Source of the DNA: Globodera rostochiensis
Lineage: Eukaryota; Nematoda; Chromadorea; Rhabditida; Heteroderidae
Reading direction: 5' to 3'
Length of the DNA stretch: 64,000 bases
Assembly: GCA_018350325.1 (NCBI GenBank)
Contig: JAEVLN010000002.1
Location: forward strand, 5,625,456 to 5,689,455
The notes beneath the pieces are model-generated. The model had not been told where the DNA came from. It searched no databases and worked only from the letters and a program-made list of their open reading frames with translations. This document shows positions 1 to 11,332 of the stretch, one piece after another; positions within the stretch are counted from its first letter, which is position 1, and each line of letters starts with the position of its first letter. The translations under genes and the position numbers were made by a program.

Positions 1-1091
1 AAAAATCAAGAATAGATTAAATTTTAATTTTATTAACAATTATTTAAATAAAAATTAAGTTTGCAAAAACAAATGAAAGTTTATCGTCTATTACATGCAA
101 GTTTATTAATATTAATTTTGTTGCGCATAGACCAAAAGTGATTAATTTTTTTAATCATAAAATAATATGCTGTGTAGAAACATGCATCAAATTTAAAGTT
201 GGAAGACATAAACAAAAGTGTCCCAAAAGATAACGTTCACTTATATATGGAATGAAGCCAACTCAACCTCATATACTTATTATAAAATTCAAACAAACAA
301 TAATAACATAACATTTCAATTAAAAAAATAAGTTCTCTATAAGTTAAATTGAAATCACGATTGTCGGTCGCATCAGGTAATAAATTGAAATAAGTTTGTA
401 AAAATAACACCTAAAATTGAAATAACACAACTAAAGAACAAAACTTTAATTTAACTAAATTTGAAAAGCACAAAATCGCATTATATAGCTTAATCAAAAA
501 TTTATTTAACTATTAGGTCTATGCATAATTAAGTTAACTTATAATTTGGTTACGTACAGGTTTCTTTAAAGCGGTTCAAATTTTTGATTTTTTTTTTATA
601 TGCAAAACTCCTGTCTGAGTAGAGCGACTTTTCATTCCCGTAGCTTTTCATATCGGTGGAAAAAATCCCAAACCGGTTGGATCAAAAAAGCCAAAAATGT
701 GGTTTCCAGTTTTAAACCGGTTTAGAGTCAAGATAGTTGGCGACACCAGGGGTGTAAATGTAACAAGATTATTCTACATTGAATACAAAAACCGCTTCCG
801 GATTCGATAACTCTTCGTCTTTTTATGAATTTTTGAAATTTTGCTTGAAAACGCTTAAATTTTTTGTCTTTTTTGGACAGTTAAATCCATAAAAAATCGA
901 AAATTTGTGGATTTGTACGCAATTTTTGCATTCAATTCAGAACACTCATATAAGGGAATTGCAAATAAAAAAATTGGTGCGCTTCAATTACTTTTTTTGT
1001 AAAGAAGTCATAAAGATACTTAGTTATTATGCATTGACCTAAATATTAACGATTTCGTAGAATGGCAAAATTGTTTAAATTTTAACTGAAG
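1..1091. other. AT-rich sequence without a recognisable gene
   Basis: The plus strand is A-rich and low in complexity. The one denser patch, about 600-800, contains several AACCGG/CCGGTT words and looks like an old repeat rather than a gene. No convincing open frame, RNA gene or terminal repeat was seen. Confidence 0.6.
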
Positions 1092-1560
1092 TGGAGGGCC
1101 GGGCATTCGTGCAAGAGGAAAATGAGGATGTGGTAAAGAAATATGCGTGAGAAAAGGCTGTTATAGGCCTTGATTATTTAAAATATAAACTTAAATACGA
1201 AATTCTAAAAATATAAAAATAAGCAAGAAAGATCAAATAAAACAAATTATTTAAAAATATACTTTGCTTTAAAACTAATTTGCAACGAGAAGCAATGGTA
1301 CATTAGCAATTAGAACTCCTCAATTAAAACAATTAGAACAAAACAAAATGAAAAAATTAATACAAATTTATAATAATCAAAGCTCACTAGAAAGTCATAG
1401 AGATTTTGAATAAAATAAATGAGGGGAAATTTTTTTTGTTAATTTTCAGATAAATTCCATTATCAAGAAATAAAATTTTAAAGAATTTTCCCTTTGCCTT
1501 TCCGTTCAGCAGCTCGGTTATTTTGCGGAGTTTCAGCCGTTGGCGCGTTCCTTTAAATAA
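1092..1560 (+). CDS. Possible last two exons of an unidentified gene
   Basis: Two GC-richer islands can be joined in frame. The first (about 1092-1132) reads EGRAFVQEENEDV and is followed by GTAAAG, a usable donor. The second (1510-1560) follows a pyrimidine-rich stretch ending TTCCGTTCAG, a good acceptor, and reads QLGYFAEFQPLARSFK then TAA at 1558. Both junctions are phase 0 and the implied intron is 377 bp of A-rich sequence. The acceptor of the first exon is weak, and a second donor (GTGAGA at about 1148) is also possible. I do not recognise the protein. The evidence is splice signals and codon-like composition only, so this could be chance. Confidence 0.25.
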
Positions 1561-2382
1561 AAAATTGGCACAGCTTAAAATATAGAAAACTTAAATGATT
1601 AGTCTGGAGTTTCTAGATTCTGTACGTTCGGAGTCCATTATGGTGTAATTATAATGGAGCCAAATTTAATATTAAATGATTGCAAATAAAATAAACAATT
1701 GTTTAATCGTCTTGCAAAAAACGACAAAAAGACCAATCCTTTAAAGAGAGTAGATATAGTTTAAAAAAACTTATTGCTTCAAATTATATTAGCTGTGTAA
1801 TATTTTATCGCATCATTTTCACAAAAATAACAGTGAAAGATGCTTCAACCCAACCCTATAATACTAAGAATTTGGTCTACATGAGCCGGCAAAAAAAACT
1901 CATTCAGTAATTCAATGCTTCGTTATAAACCCACGATGTTTGAGACAAATAAATTGTTTTATTAAGACATTATTAATCAAAAATAATTTTCTTTGTAAGA
2001 TGAAATTAAATGTGATTAAAAGATAAATATCTTATACTTCAATTTTATAGAATAATTGGATAAGTGATAAAAACTTAAATGAATGAAAATACAAATTTAT
2101 TGGAGGAATAGAAGATTTAAACAAGTATATATCGAAAGTCAGAACTTTAAAAAAAAAAAATTATTACATTATAAAAAAGATCGGAGATATAAATTTCAGC
2201 TAAAATTCTGAAAGTTCACATGTTTAATTACAATCATATAAATTAAGAATTAGCAGGTTTGCACCAATTTTTTTATTTTATCGCTGATTGATATAAATCA
2301 AATTTTATTAGTGAAAACCACAAAAAACTTATAAATCATTTTCTCAATCAACGCAATAGTGTTTATATAACACACGGAAATC
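1561..2382. other. A-rich stretch without a gene
   Basis: A-rich, low-complexity DNA with long A runs. Nothing coding, repeated or structured was seen. Confidence 0.6.
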
Positions 2383-2443
2383 ATGATAAAATTTACGGTG
2401 CTGACGACGTGAATAAATCTCCACGATTTCAATGAATTGTTAA

Positions 2444-2644
2444 ATGGAAACAACAATTGCATACAATGAAAATTATGCCTGTAAAAATTCTCAACGTAGC
2501 CAGCACAAAATATCCATTACATATGTTTGTTACCCGTTTAAAACATACGGTAATTTTTTGAAGCTTTTTGGAATTGGAGAGGGAGCCCCCGGAGCTCACG
2601 CATTCTCGTTTTCATCTATGTTAGGATTGGATGATGACCACTAA
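2444..2644 (+). CDS. Short open frame at an A-rich to T-rich switch, unidentified
   Basis: A 66-codon frame begins with ATG. Its last third is markedly higher in GC and complexity than the surroundings (FGIGEGAPGAHAFSF, then an acidic end, LGLDDDH). The stop sits almost exactly where the plus strand changes from A-rich to T-rich. A short separate start, MIKFTVLTT, lies just upstream at 2383 with a possible GTGAAT donor, so the real structure may be spliced. No family is recognised. It may be a terminal exon of a longer gene or a chance frame. Confidence 0.22.
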   Translation: METTIAYNENYACKNSQRSQHKISITYVCYPFKTYGNFLKLFGIGEGAPGAHAFSFSSMLGLDDDH

Positions 2645-4047
2645 ACAACATCCATAGTTTCGCATTCTATTTTTTATTAATATATATTTTTTCATATCCA
2701 AGAATATTAAACATTTCTTACAGTTATAAATAATCTCGCATTAATCGTTTTGAAAGTAGCGCCATTATTGCTTTAAGCGTTGCATTCATCGTCTTTTTAT
2801 TTTATAAAAACTCAAGGCCGTATTTTCAATTTTACTTATTTGTTCGGGTTGTGTTTTTGTTACACAAAAGTGCATAATGTCATTGTAAAGACTCAAAACT
2901 GAGGTTAATAGATTGATATTCCGGTTGTTGTAATGCCGAATTTTTGGATTTTTTTTTTAAAAATGGCTTTTTGTAAGTTTTAAGTTTAATATTTTAAATT
3001 TTAGTTTAAAAAAAAGGTTAAATTTTATATGGTTTTTTGTTTTAATGTGTGTCGCTCAAATAATTCTTGTTTGCTTATTTTACCGTTTAATTCTCGCGTT
3101 TTGTCTAACCTTATAGATAGTTCGATAAATAATTTATCAACATATATTTAGGTATGTAATTTTAACTTGTGTATTTTTTTACTTTTTTACTGCAAAGCCA
3201 AACGATGCTCATTTCCGTTGTGAAAGGGATCGGAAAACAGGACCTTATTTTGCTTTATTAAAATATGTACGAAATGAGTGTTCAGGATGTTAATCAAATA
3301 TTGCATAGATTTTTTTCTTCATCAATTATGGTCAGATATTTTTTGAATATCTTTTTTATTGATTTTCTAAAATACCTATTCTATAAATTTATCTTTGGGT
3401 AAAAAATATTGTTATTTGTAAAGACCCTTGCTCGAGCTTTTTAACATTAATCATTTTAATATTTTTTTCACACTGTTTGGTTTATGGGTGAGATTCGGGT
3501 CGCGTTTGGAGCGTTGGGTCTTTTTATAGAATCGAAACCTTAATCTTAATAAACATTTGTTTTAATAGCCATTCCAATGTTGCATTACCACTTTGAGTCT
3601 TGCAGTTAACGCTTTTTTTTATTGCAACGTACTTTTATTGAAGTTTATTATGCGCAAATTATTCTAATTATTTTGAGCCAACATATTTGAATACATCTTA
3701 TGACATATAGTTGTCGAAACTTTATTCATAATGTCAAATATTAAATCTTATGATTGATATTGTTGATCTTTTTTTCAAAAACATTTCACTTTTATTCATT
3801 ATTATGTAAATATCATTTATTATTTTACTAAAAATATAATTTTTGAATACATTAATATATTTATTTTGTTTATAGATACTTCTTTGACAAATGAAATCAT
3901 TTTTATTGATTACTGACAATTTGAGTGCAGTTGCTTAAAGTTATAGAATAATTCTTATTTTCTTTTTAAATATGCATTTAAATTTGAATTATAAAAAAAC
4001 GACTGTTTTTTGTAAAATAAATAATTGATTCGATTTTATATTTATAG
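2645..4047. other. T-rich stretch with weak exon-like islands
   Basis: The plus strand is strongly T-rich. A denser island at 3196-3270 follows a TTTTTTACTGCAAAG stretch, reads PNDAHFRCERDRKTG in one frame and could end at a GTACGA donor. Another lies at 3483-3530. Neither is strong enough to call as a gene. Confidence 0.45.
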
Positions 4048-4119
4048 CATTTGTCTCTTACAATCCCGGGCATTGTCTTGGCGTATCGGGTGCTGAGGGG
4101 TGTCGTGTCCCGTGCATAA
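4048..4119 (+). CDS. Possible terminal exon of an unidentified gene
   Basis: The island follows a good acceptor (ATTTTATATTTATAG) and reads HLSLTIPGIVLAYRVLRGVV and three more residues before TAA at 4117. The peptide is hydrophobic with basic residues near the end, as in the tail of a membrane protein, but that is inference. A second frame across the island is also open and Cys-rich, so the frame choice is uncertain. The GC content contrasts sharply with the flanking T-rich sequence. Confidence 0.22.
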   Translation, partial: HLSLTIPGIVLAYRVLRGVVSRA

Positions 4120-5039
4120 AATTTTGTCGATGACCGACTTTAAACGATTAAGAATAATAATATATTTATATTATAAATGTTAGCTTTTGGTTATTTCAGA
4201 TATTATTATTTTAGAAATTTTTTATAAATTTAAATAGTTTTTAGTTTCGTTTTAATATTCTATTGAGAATTTTATTTATTATTTAATTTATCCTGAGACA
4301 TTATTTTGATAATCAAGTTCTAAAGCAGTTTGTAAATTAAAAAAACAAACTATTTTATCGAACGAACAATTTATTTTTTAAGTTTATTATGTATTTGATT
4401 TGGAATTGCTCAAAATTGAGTTGCTTAATTTTTTTTTGCATAAAAGTTTTAATCCATATAAGTAAATCATTAGGCAATCAGTATTTTTTAAATGTCGGAA
4501 CACCAAACATTTTTACTTCTTGTGTACAAATGTTTATTTGAATTGAATTTGTTTAGGATACAAAACTGTGTTGACCTTTTATTTACATAATTTAATTTTT
4601 ATTATTACTAACGAGCAGAGAAGTGTTAATTTAAGATAGATATGTTTAGCAAATCCTTTTTTTGTTAAAATAATTGTTGTTGTTCTTAGTTTATTTATAT
4701 GGACCATAGATTCTTAAAAAATAGAATTCTTCTTTAATAAATTTTTTCATTAAAATATAATAATGCGATTTATTTTAATTAAAAGAATTTGAAGTAAATT
4801 TATACAATATTTGAAATGTAGTTAAGTGTTAGATTTAATTTTATATTTTGATTCTCATTTTTGCGCGGCCTGTCCGCATCGCCACCTGGCTTCTTTATTG
4901 TAAATAATAAAAATTTTGCTCGTGAATTATTTGGAATAATATGTTGGCTTTTGAAGTTTTAACTTTGATTATTAAAAATTGTTTTATGGGTAATGTAAAA
5001 ATTGGTCAATTCAAAACTTTGGACCAATTTTCTTAACAA

Positions 5040-5223
5040 ATATTTCCCGGCGGGACTCCTCCCATTCCTAAAGCCGTATTTTTAAATCTTTGGTTACAAA
5101 TCTCTCAACAAATAGAGGAAAAATTCGCCTTAGAGGTGTATTTTTTATTTTACAACCAAAACCGGGGACCCCGGGGTCTCGGGTTTCGGTTTTGGTTCGG
5201 TTAACCGACCGTGACTAACCCTA
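5040..5223. mobile_element. Truncated hAT-like element, right end
   Basis: Read from the right on the minus strand the end is TAGGGTTAGTCACGGTCGG, closely resembling the left end of the complete element at 17,560 (TAGGGTTGTCACTCCG). Inside are GC-rich words (CCGGGGACCCCGGGG) and a stretch TTACAAATCTCTCAACAAAT shared with the element at 17,560-18,263. No matching left end or target duplication was found upstream, so the copy appears 5'-truncated. Confidence 0.5.
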
Positions 5224-8200
5224 ATTAAAACAAACATTCATCTCTGCAACCAATAGAATGGGCCCTTTACTTCACTCTGTCTTTGAGATCGACTCAAATT
5301 TTTCCGTTGATTGGTACGGTATATTTTTAACAATTCCTTTATGTTGAATACATTTTAGTCCAATTTAAAACGAAAAGGTAAAGGAATTTTATAAGTAAGG
5401 TTAAATTGTTTCCTTTCATTTAATGCATTTAACCTTTAGAAATTTAAAACACTTAACTTACGTTTTCACCCCATTGTTTGGTTTAATTTCAGCAAAATTT
5501 GAATGAAGGTATCAAAGTAAATAAATTATTTTTATTTACAATTCTATTAGTTATTCTTTGCTTTTTTACTCATATATACAATTTTCTATTTTGAAGTTTT
5601 AAAATTAATTTTGTAATTTTGTATTTATGTCAACAATTATTGTATGGTGATTGGGTGTGCCCTAGGTCTACATAAAACCACATGCGCCTACAAAAAGCCT
5701 TCGCTTGGTTGCCAGATCCTTTTTATGCAAACTTTTTCATATTGACAAATTTTTTATAGCTTATTGATCATTTAAATTTTTTTATCTTAAAGAGTTTTAT
5801 ATATATTTGTATTAATTGCATTGGTTTTGAACGTTGGAAAATGAGTTTTATTATTGAATTTCTATCTTCGACCTTAATCATATTTTAAATTCGGTAATAT
5901 TATTGCCTTTTATTTATTTTATTTATTCCGGATGTGTACAGGAGACATATGGTTTAAATAAGACTTCGATAAAAAATTTGCATATCGTCCCATATTGCCA
6001 ATTTTTGGGTGAAAGGGAACATATTTCCAGTCGTTTTGCTTGCATATCTTTATATAAATGGAACTTATTTTTCTTGGAATTTTTGAGTAAGATTTAATAG
6101 GGAGGTTTGATTTTTTATTTGTAAGGTTGCCGATTCGTTTATTTGGATATTAGTTTAATATTTCAGTAAGTTCTCGAATCAATCATCATAGGCAAAAATA
6201 TGTTTGTCCCCGATGACCTGGGTTGGTACTGTAGCCAGAAAAGGCTGTTCTAGTCCTTTTTTTTGGGTGGCCCTATATGCTGCTTTAACCTTTTGTCTTT
6301 ATATTTATTTGGTATTGTTTTTTATTTTAAAAAGACTTTTAAATTTTGGCAACTCGTTTTTTGAGTAAGTATTTTTGTAATTTAAATATTTTTTAATACA
6401 AATTATAATAGTAAATATAGAAAATAATATGCGAAATTAAATGGATATTTTAAAAAACAAGAATTATTATAATATTTGTGTTTTAAATGCTTTCATATTT
6501 TATAATCTAACATTTGCTTTTTATTTTACCTTTTTAATTTATGATTTTCAAGCTAAGATATTTTTTACAATTTATTATTAATTATTCATATGTGTTTAAC
6601 TAATTATTCTATTATTTTGAATTTGATAAAGTAAAAATTTAGATAAAAAACCAATTAATTTTTGGTATAAGTTTAACTATAAATAAATTTAATTTAACAG
6701 TATAGTATCTGACTTTTTTATTTGTTATTTTTGAGCTTAGACCATCATTTTATTTGGAAAGTTTCCAAATATTTTTTAATAATTATTATTTATATTTTGA
6801 GTTTTATTATTATTACATAATCATACTAGGCTATGTATTTTCTAACGATGCTTTCGTTGATGGTTATTGGTTTATGCAAAATCATTTTTTCCACTTACAC
6901 CTTTAAATTGATTTTACTTGCTTTAAAAAATTTTAAGTGTATTTAAGAGTTTGACTTTGGTTAAATGAATCAACCCGTATTGCTCGCATAAACCTTTTAT
7001 AGATGAATTTAAGAATTATGTTACACTATTAAATTTTTGTTTAAATGATTGGAATCGTGTTTTTTTGTTCATCTGTTTCAAAAAATTTGTTATCAAGTAT
7101 TATTGATTGATCTTACTGATTCCATCAAGTGGTTTTTAATTGAATTTTAATGTCTCATCATTATGGCATTTAAAATATTTTCAACTTTTATTTTGTTAAA
7201 GTTTTATAAATGAAATTTTAAGTTGAGTTTTTTTGTAAGAATTCTTTGTGTACTAAAATACAAATGTGACGACGTTTTTTGCTTTGTTAAAAGTGTCTTT
7301 TAAGTATTTGAGTTTTAAGTTTAAGTCTTATTTTTTAACGTATTGTATAAATGAAATTTGTATAGCATGCTCAATTTTTTTTGTTTTTGTTAAATCTTTC
7401 TTGAATTCTCCAAGTTTTTTTTAGTTTTAAATCTACAACTGTTTTAACACTTTCTCCAGTCTTTTCATCATTTTAATCTGAAAGTTGCCATTGATAGTGT
7501 TCCGTGGTGGCATGCCCTTCGTAATGAATTTTTTAACTTAAAAAAGACCATATTTAATCACATAAATAAAGCTCCGTTGCCATTTATCATTGATAAAACA
7601 GAAAAACTTTCAAATTTTTGGAAAATGCTTTTATTATTTTTGATCAATATTTTTTATTAACCTTTACTAACAAATTTTATAAAGCACCCCCTTTTTCTTT
7701 TCTTATCATTTCATTATTTAAAATCTTCCGTAGTTTTTGATGATTTTAGCTTATTAATTTGGGAATTATTATTGTTAAAAAAATTTTATTTATAATTTTG
7801 TATAATTCTAAATTGATGGTGGATTTTAAATTTTGCGGATGCATATGTATTTTATTTTTGCATTTTTATTATTATCTTATTTTAGTTTTGTTTTTATGCT
7901 TTGACATGTCTAATTACTTATTTATTTTAGTTAATCTTAAATTTCAAAAAAGCCAAAAATATAAGATCCTTTGTGCGAGGATTCAAAATTTTCTATATAA
8001 TAAATAACGTCCAGATGTTTAGCTGCGATAAGGTGTTGACCACGCTAACATTGTAATATCGAGAATCTTATGTTGTCTTTGCTCTTTCTTCGACTGTGGA
8101 AGCTTAACCGTTGCAAGCTCTACAATTAATTATCCCAAAAATGCAAATTTTGATAAAGCGAAAACAAAATTTTATGTATTAAATTATTAATTATAGAGTA

Positions 8201-8735
8201 TGCTGCTCGTTCATTCTCATTAGTAGTCTTTGAACCAAAAATCCGGTCTTAATTTTCGAACCGTCGACACTACCCCGCTTTCATTTCCAATAAATTTTTG
8301 TTATTAAAAATAATAATTAAATTTTATAGCACTTATCTCTAAATTTATATTTATTTAAAAGGATCCATCCCAATCGTCGCATGTAAAACTATCTAAAATT
8401 TTATTTCGCTCGATATAAAAACTTTTTTCGTTGGTTTTATTATTTTGTGTTTTTTAAAGATAAATTTTTTTCACAATTAGCATTTACTTCTAAATTAGTC
8501 TGACTTTTTTATCTACCAGCCATCACGCTTCCTAATTACGAATAATGAAAAGCTCTTTTATTTAGATATTATCAGATACGCCCCTCTTTCGCATTTCGCG
8601 CACATATTTGTTTTCATGTTACCAGTCTCCCCTTCAGTAGTTTTAGAAATATCCTTGAAAAATAATTTTTGTTAACAAATTAGATAATGCTAATCATAAT
8701 AATTTAAAAAATTGCGTATTTAACTTTTTTTTCAG
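5224..8735. other. Long T-rich stretch with scattered islands
   Basis: The plus strand is T-rich throughout. Denser islands occur at 5640-5730, 5930-6060, 7490-7530, 8010-8110, 8210-8290 and 8510-8640. Open frames pass through several of them, but T-rich sequence has few stop codons on this strand, so frames of 60-80 codons are expected by chance. Apart from the island at 6192 no gene is called. Confidence 0.5.
6192..6253 (+). CDS. Exon-like island, unidentified
   Basis: The island follows TCATCATAG, a possible acceptor, and reads MFVPDDLGWYCSQKRLF before TAG at 6251. Codons are mixed and GC-rich compared with the T-rich flanks. The peptide is too short to assign. A similar word, GAAAAGGCTGTT, occurs at about 1151, so part of the island may be repeated rather than coding. 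Confidence 0.18.
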
Positions 8736-8902
8736 AGAATTTGCTCAATCACAATTATGGCCAAAACAAACAAAAAAAATTGTCACAAACAAAACCCGCA
8801 AAAATGGCTACACGTGCCAAAGTGTCTTCAAAGTCCGGAGCTGTTGAAAAGACACCAAAGGTGCCGAAACCAAATGTGCCGCCTTATATTGTGGTGCGAT
8901 AA
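8736..8902 (+). CDS. Possible first coding exon of an unidentified gene
   Basis: A strong acceptor-like tract (TTTTTTTTCAG) precedes the island, suggesting a 5' leader exon upstream. ATG at 8804 in an AAAAATGGC context opens a frame reading MATRAKVSSKSGAVEKTPKV, then a proline/valine-rich part ending PPYIVVR. An intron could begin at GTGCGA (8894). A basic, Ser/Pro-rich head followed by a V-V-R strand is reminiscent of the start of kinesin motor proteins, but no following motor exon was found, so this is only a suggestion. An earlier ATG at 8757 opens another 49-codon frame. The T-rich to A-rich switch lies at this island. Confidence 0.25.
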
Positions 8903-9404
8903 ACTATAATTATTTTTCACTTCAAAATAATAAACTATTTAAGTGTTTATTTTATAATTTATAAGCGACCGCAATGGGAACGATATTCAAAAAATAAAAA
9001 GTTAACTTTATTAAAATATACAACATAAAGCTGACTAAAAAATTATTTAAAAATGTCAAAAGAAAATTGTAACATTTAAACGTCTAAGATTTTTCCAATA
9101 TTTGCATTAATACCTTTCAACATTAGTTTCTATAAATTAAGAATGTTCATTTGCAACTGATTTTTTAACAAAGAAGTACAGATAAAAATAAATCTGATTG
9201 AGTAACATCTAATATGCAAAATATTTTCCTTAAACGTTAAAAATAAAACTCTAATTATTATTTTGTGAATGGCAAACACAACTAAATCTTCAAAAAGTCA
9301 CATTTCAAACATAACAAAAATTAAAACACAAAGGCAAAAGAAAAATATTTTTAATATATAAAAGAAAACATAAACAAATAAATTTGGCAATTATTCATCA
9401 AGGA
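8903..9404. other. A-rich stretch without a gene
   Basis: Low-complexity A-rich sequence; nothing identifiable. Confidence 0.6.
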
Positions 9405-9542
9405 TTAATACTTCATTTGATTCTGGTCTTCCGAGTAAAAACTTAAATATCGTCTTAAAAATGAATTGACGATAGTACCACCTGGTAAAAAATCTACAAC
9501 TGTTAAAGCCCTATCAAATTGAAAAAAATAATGAACATACAT
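9405..9542 (-). CDS. Small open frame or terminal exon, unidentified
   Basis: On the minus strand an ATG at 9542 opens 45 codons ending TAA. The middle reads RALTVVDFLPGGTIVNSFLR and the end is SEDQNQMKY, a natural-looking mixture of hydrophobic and polar residues. Acceptor-like sites (TTTCAATTTGATAG and TTTTTTACCAG) lie inside the frame, so the genuine exon may begin later. About 20 bp upstream another minus-strand frame (9564-9653) reads FSILSCAVGTTFANTF and could be the preceding exon. No family recognised. Confidence 0.28.
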   Translation of the reverse strand: MYVHYFFQFDRALTVVDFLPGGTIVNSFLRRYLSFYSEDQNQMKY

Positions 9543-11005
9543 TATTTGTTAAAAAGTCAGGAAAAATGTATTAGCGAATGTTGTGCCTACAGCACAGGAC
9601 AAAATTGAAAAGACGAAAATGCGAAATTTGTAGCACTAAATTTCAGCAAAGCTTAAAATTTTCAACAAAAAAATTGAAAATGTATTCATAATTTTATTGT
9701 TTTAATACCAAATTAACTAAAAAAATAAAGAAACGTTAATAAGAAAAGAATGTAAAATTTGCGAATAAGGTGACGTAACATAAATTTAACTAAAAAATGT
9801 AAACATATTTTTTAAAACAATTGTCACATACAAGTAAGGGGTGGCTACGCATGAAATTATTATTCCTAATAATTATTCTGAAATAAAATATGAAATCAAC
9901 TGCAATAATTAAAATAACAACAATACAAAAAAAAAGCACAGTCGCGAAACCATCTGCTACTTGTATTCTTTGAAGCTTAGCTGTAACAACAGATTAAAAC
10001 TATTAAATATTAAACAAAAATTAAATCGTACAATTAATACTCTAAAGCAATATGATAAATGGCTGGATAAACAGTATGTGTCAAATAATTTTAAAACATG
10101 TAAATCAAAATATTTACAAGGAATTTTTTACTTTAAGCTTTTTATACATTTTTGGTTATTAATTAATTATAAACATATTTGTCATTTTTCATTTATATTT
10201 TGATAACTCAATTTGGAAATAAATAAAATAATAATAATCTACTAATAAAATCAAAAAAACATTTCTTAAGAAAGGAAAATTTAAGCCCCGCGGGGCTAAC
10301 TAAAAAAGTGCCAAGCGGCAGAATTTTATAAAAATAAATAACAACTGGCGGAGAATGATTATGCTAAAGCAATACAGATCGCCCACACATGGAAACTTAT
10401 ATATAAGTAATGCAACAATTTTTATATTTCTACTCAATTCTAAATTGGTAATTATATAATATTTAAAATTGTTTCAAAAATTAAATTAATGTCGCAAAAA
10501 TAAGGCTAATCAACAAGATGGGTGGTGACGAATGATGATAACGAATAAATGGCAAAACATCATTCTAGTATCTAACCCATAAATTATTCACGCTTTCCAC
10601 AGAAATGGCATAATTCAAATTAATAATAAAATCATTAGCTAATGAAAAAGTATTAAAAATATTATCTCAAATAAAAATGATACTTAAAGAAACTTGGAGC
10701 TCTAATATTAATAAAAATAAATAAATAAATTTAAATAACCAAAAATAGATAAAAGCACCTTTAAACTTTATTAACGAAAAAAAAAGAAATCTTGGAAAAA
10801 AATTAAATAGTTACAAATATTACCCAAAATCATATAAATCAAATTGCATTATCTGAAATCTAAGGAGCTAAAATGTTAGTTGAAACAACCATTATCTCAT
10901 CTTCATTAATGAATGTGCCTTCTCCAATAGCTAAAATGTCATAAAACGACATTAAAATACATATATATAAATAGCTTGAAAAAGAAAACATCAAGCCTCG
11001 CTTAC
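9543..11005. other. A-rich stretch with one hydrophobic minus-strand frame
   Basis: Mostly A-rich low-complexity DNA. On the minus strand about 60 codons are open from 9990 down to 9790, after an acceptor-like GTTGTTACAG, and include a run of hydrophobic residues (VLFFCIVVILIIAVDFIF). T-rich sequence makes hydrophobic codons by chance, so no gene is called. A GC palindrome, GCCCCGCGGGGC, lies at about 10,285. Confidence 0.4.
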
Positions 11006-11061
11006 AATGCTGTGTTAATCACAAAAGCGCAAAACAGACAATGCTGCCCTTTATTCGACTT
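11006..11061 (-). CDS. Possible internal exon, unidentified
   Basis: A 56-nt minus-strand island is bounded by a good acceptor (CATTTTATTTGTCAG) and a strong donor (GTAAGC). In its open frame it reads KSNKGQHCLFCAFVINTA. Correct splice signals at both edges, plus higher GC than the flanks, are the only evidence. The peptide is not assigned. Confidence 0.28.
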
Positions 11062-11185
11062 CTGACAAATAAAATGAGTTGCATCTTCTAAAAATTAAAC
11101 CAATAAGACTTAAAATTCAAATTGAAATAATGTTAAAATAATAATCAAGATTAATAATATACCTATTTAATTGTAAATCTAACAT

Positions 11186-11332
11186 ATGCCAGTGGCCGTG
11201 AAGTCTTCACAAAACGATTCGTACTTTCTAACCCATAAGGCTCTCTTCTTCAAGGACGACAATTTTCATCGACTCCGGACTGGACTACGTTCTTGGCTAC
11301 TTAAAAGTAAATTGATGAACCTAAAAAACTAA
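11186..11332 (+). CDS. Small open frame, unidentified
   Basis: ATG at 11,186 opens 48 codons ending TAA. The reading includes SYFLTHKALFFKDDNFHRLR and has mixed GC-rich codons, unlike the flanks. The opposite strand also has open frames over the same island (one reads LKKRALWVRKYESFCEDF), so strand is not certain. No family recognised. Confidence 0.22.
   Translation: MPVAVKSSQNDSYFLTHKALFFKDDNFHRLRTGLRSWLLKSKLMNLKN

Noticed and set aside
7455..7661. Plus-strand frame of about 66 codons after a CTCCAG acceptor
   Set aside because: T-rich sequence has few stop codons on this strand, so a frame of this length is expected by chance; only the WWHAL part is exon-like.
11186..11332. Resemblance of an FFKDD motif to fluorescent proteins
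   Set aside because: Only five residues match and the context differs; coincidence.
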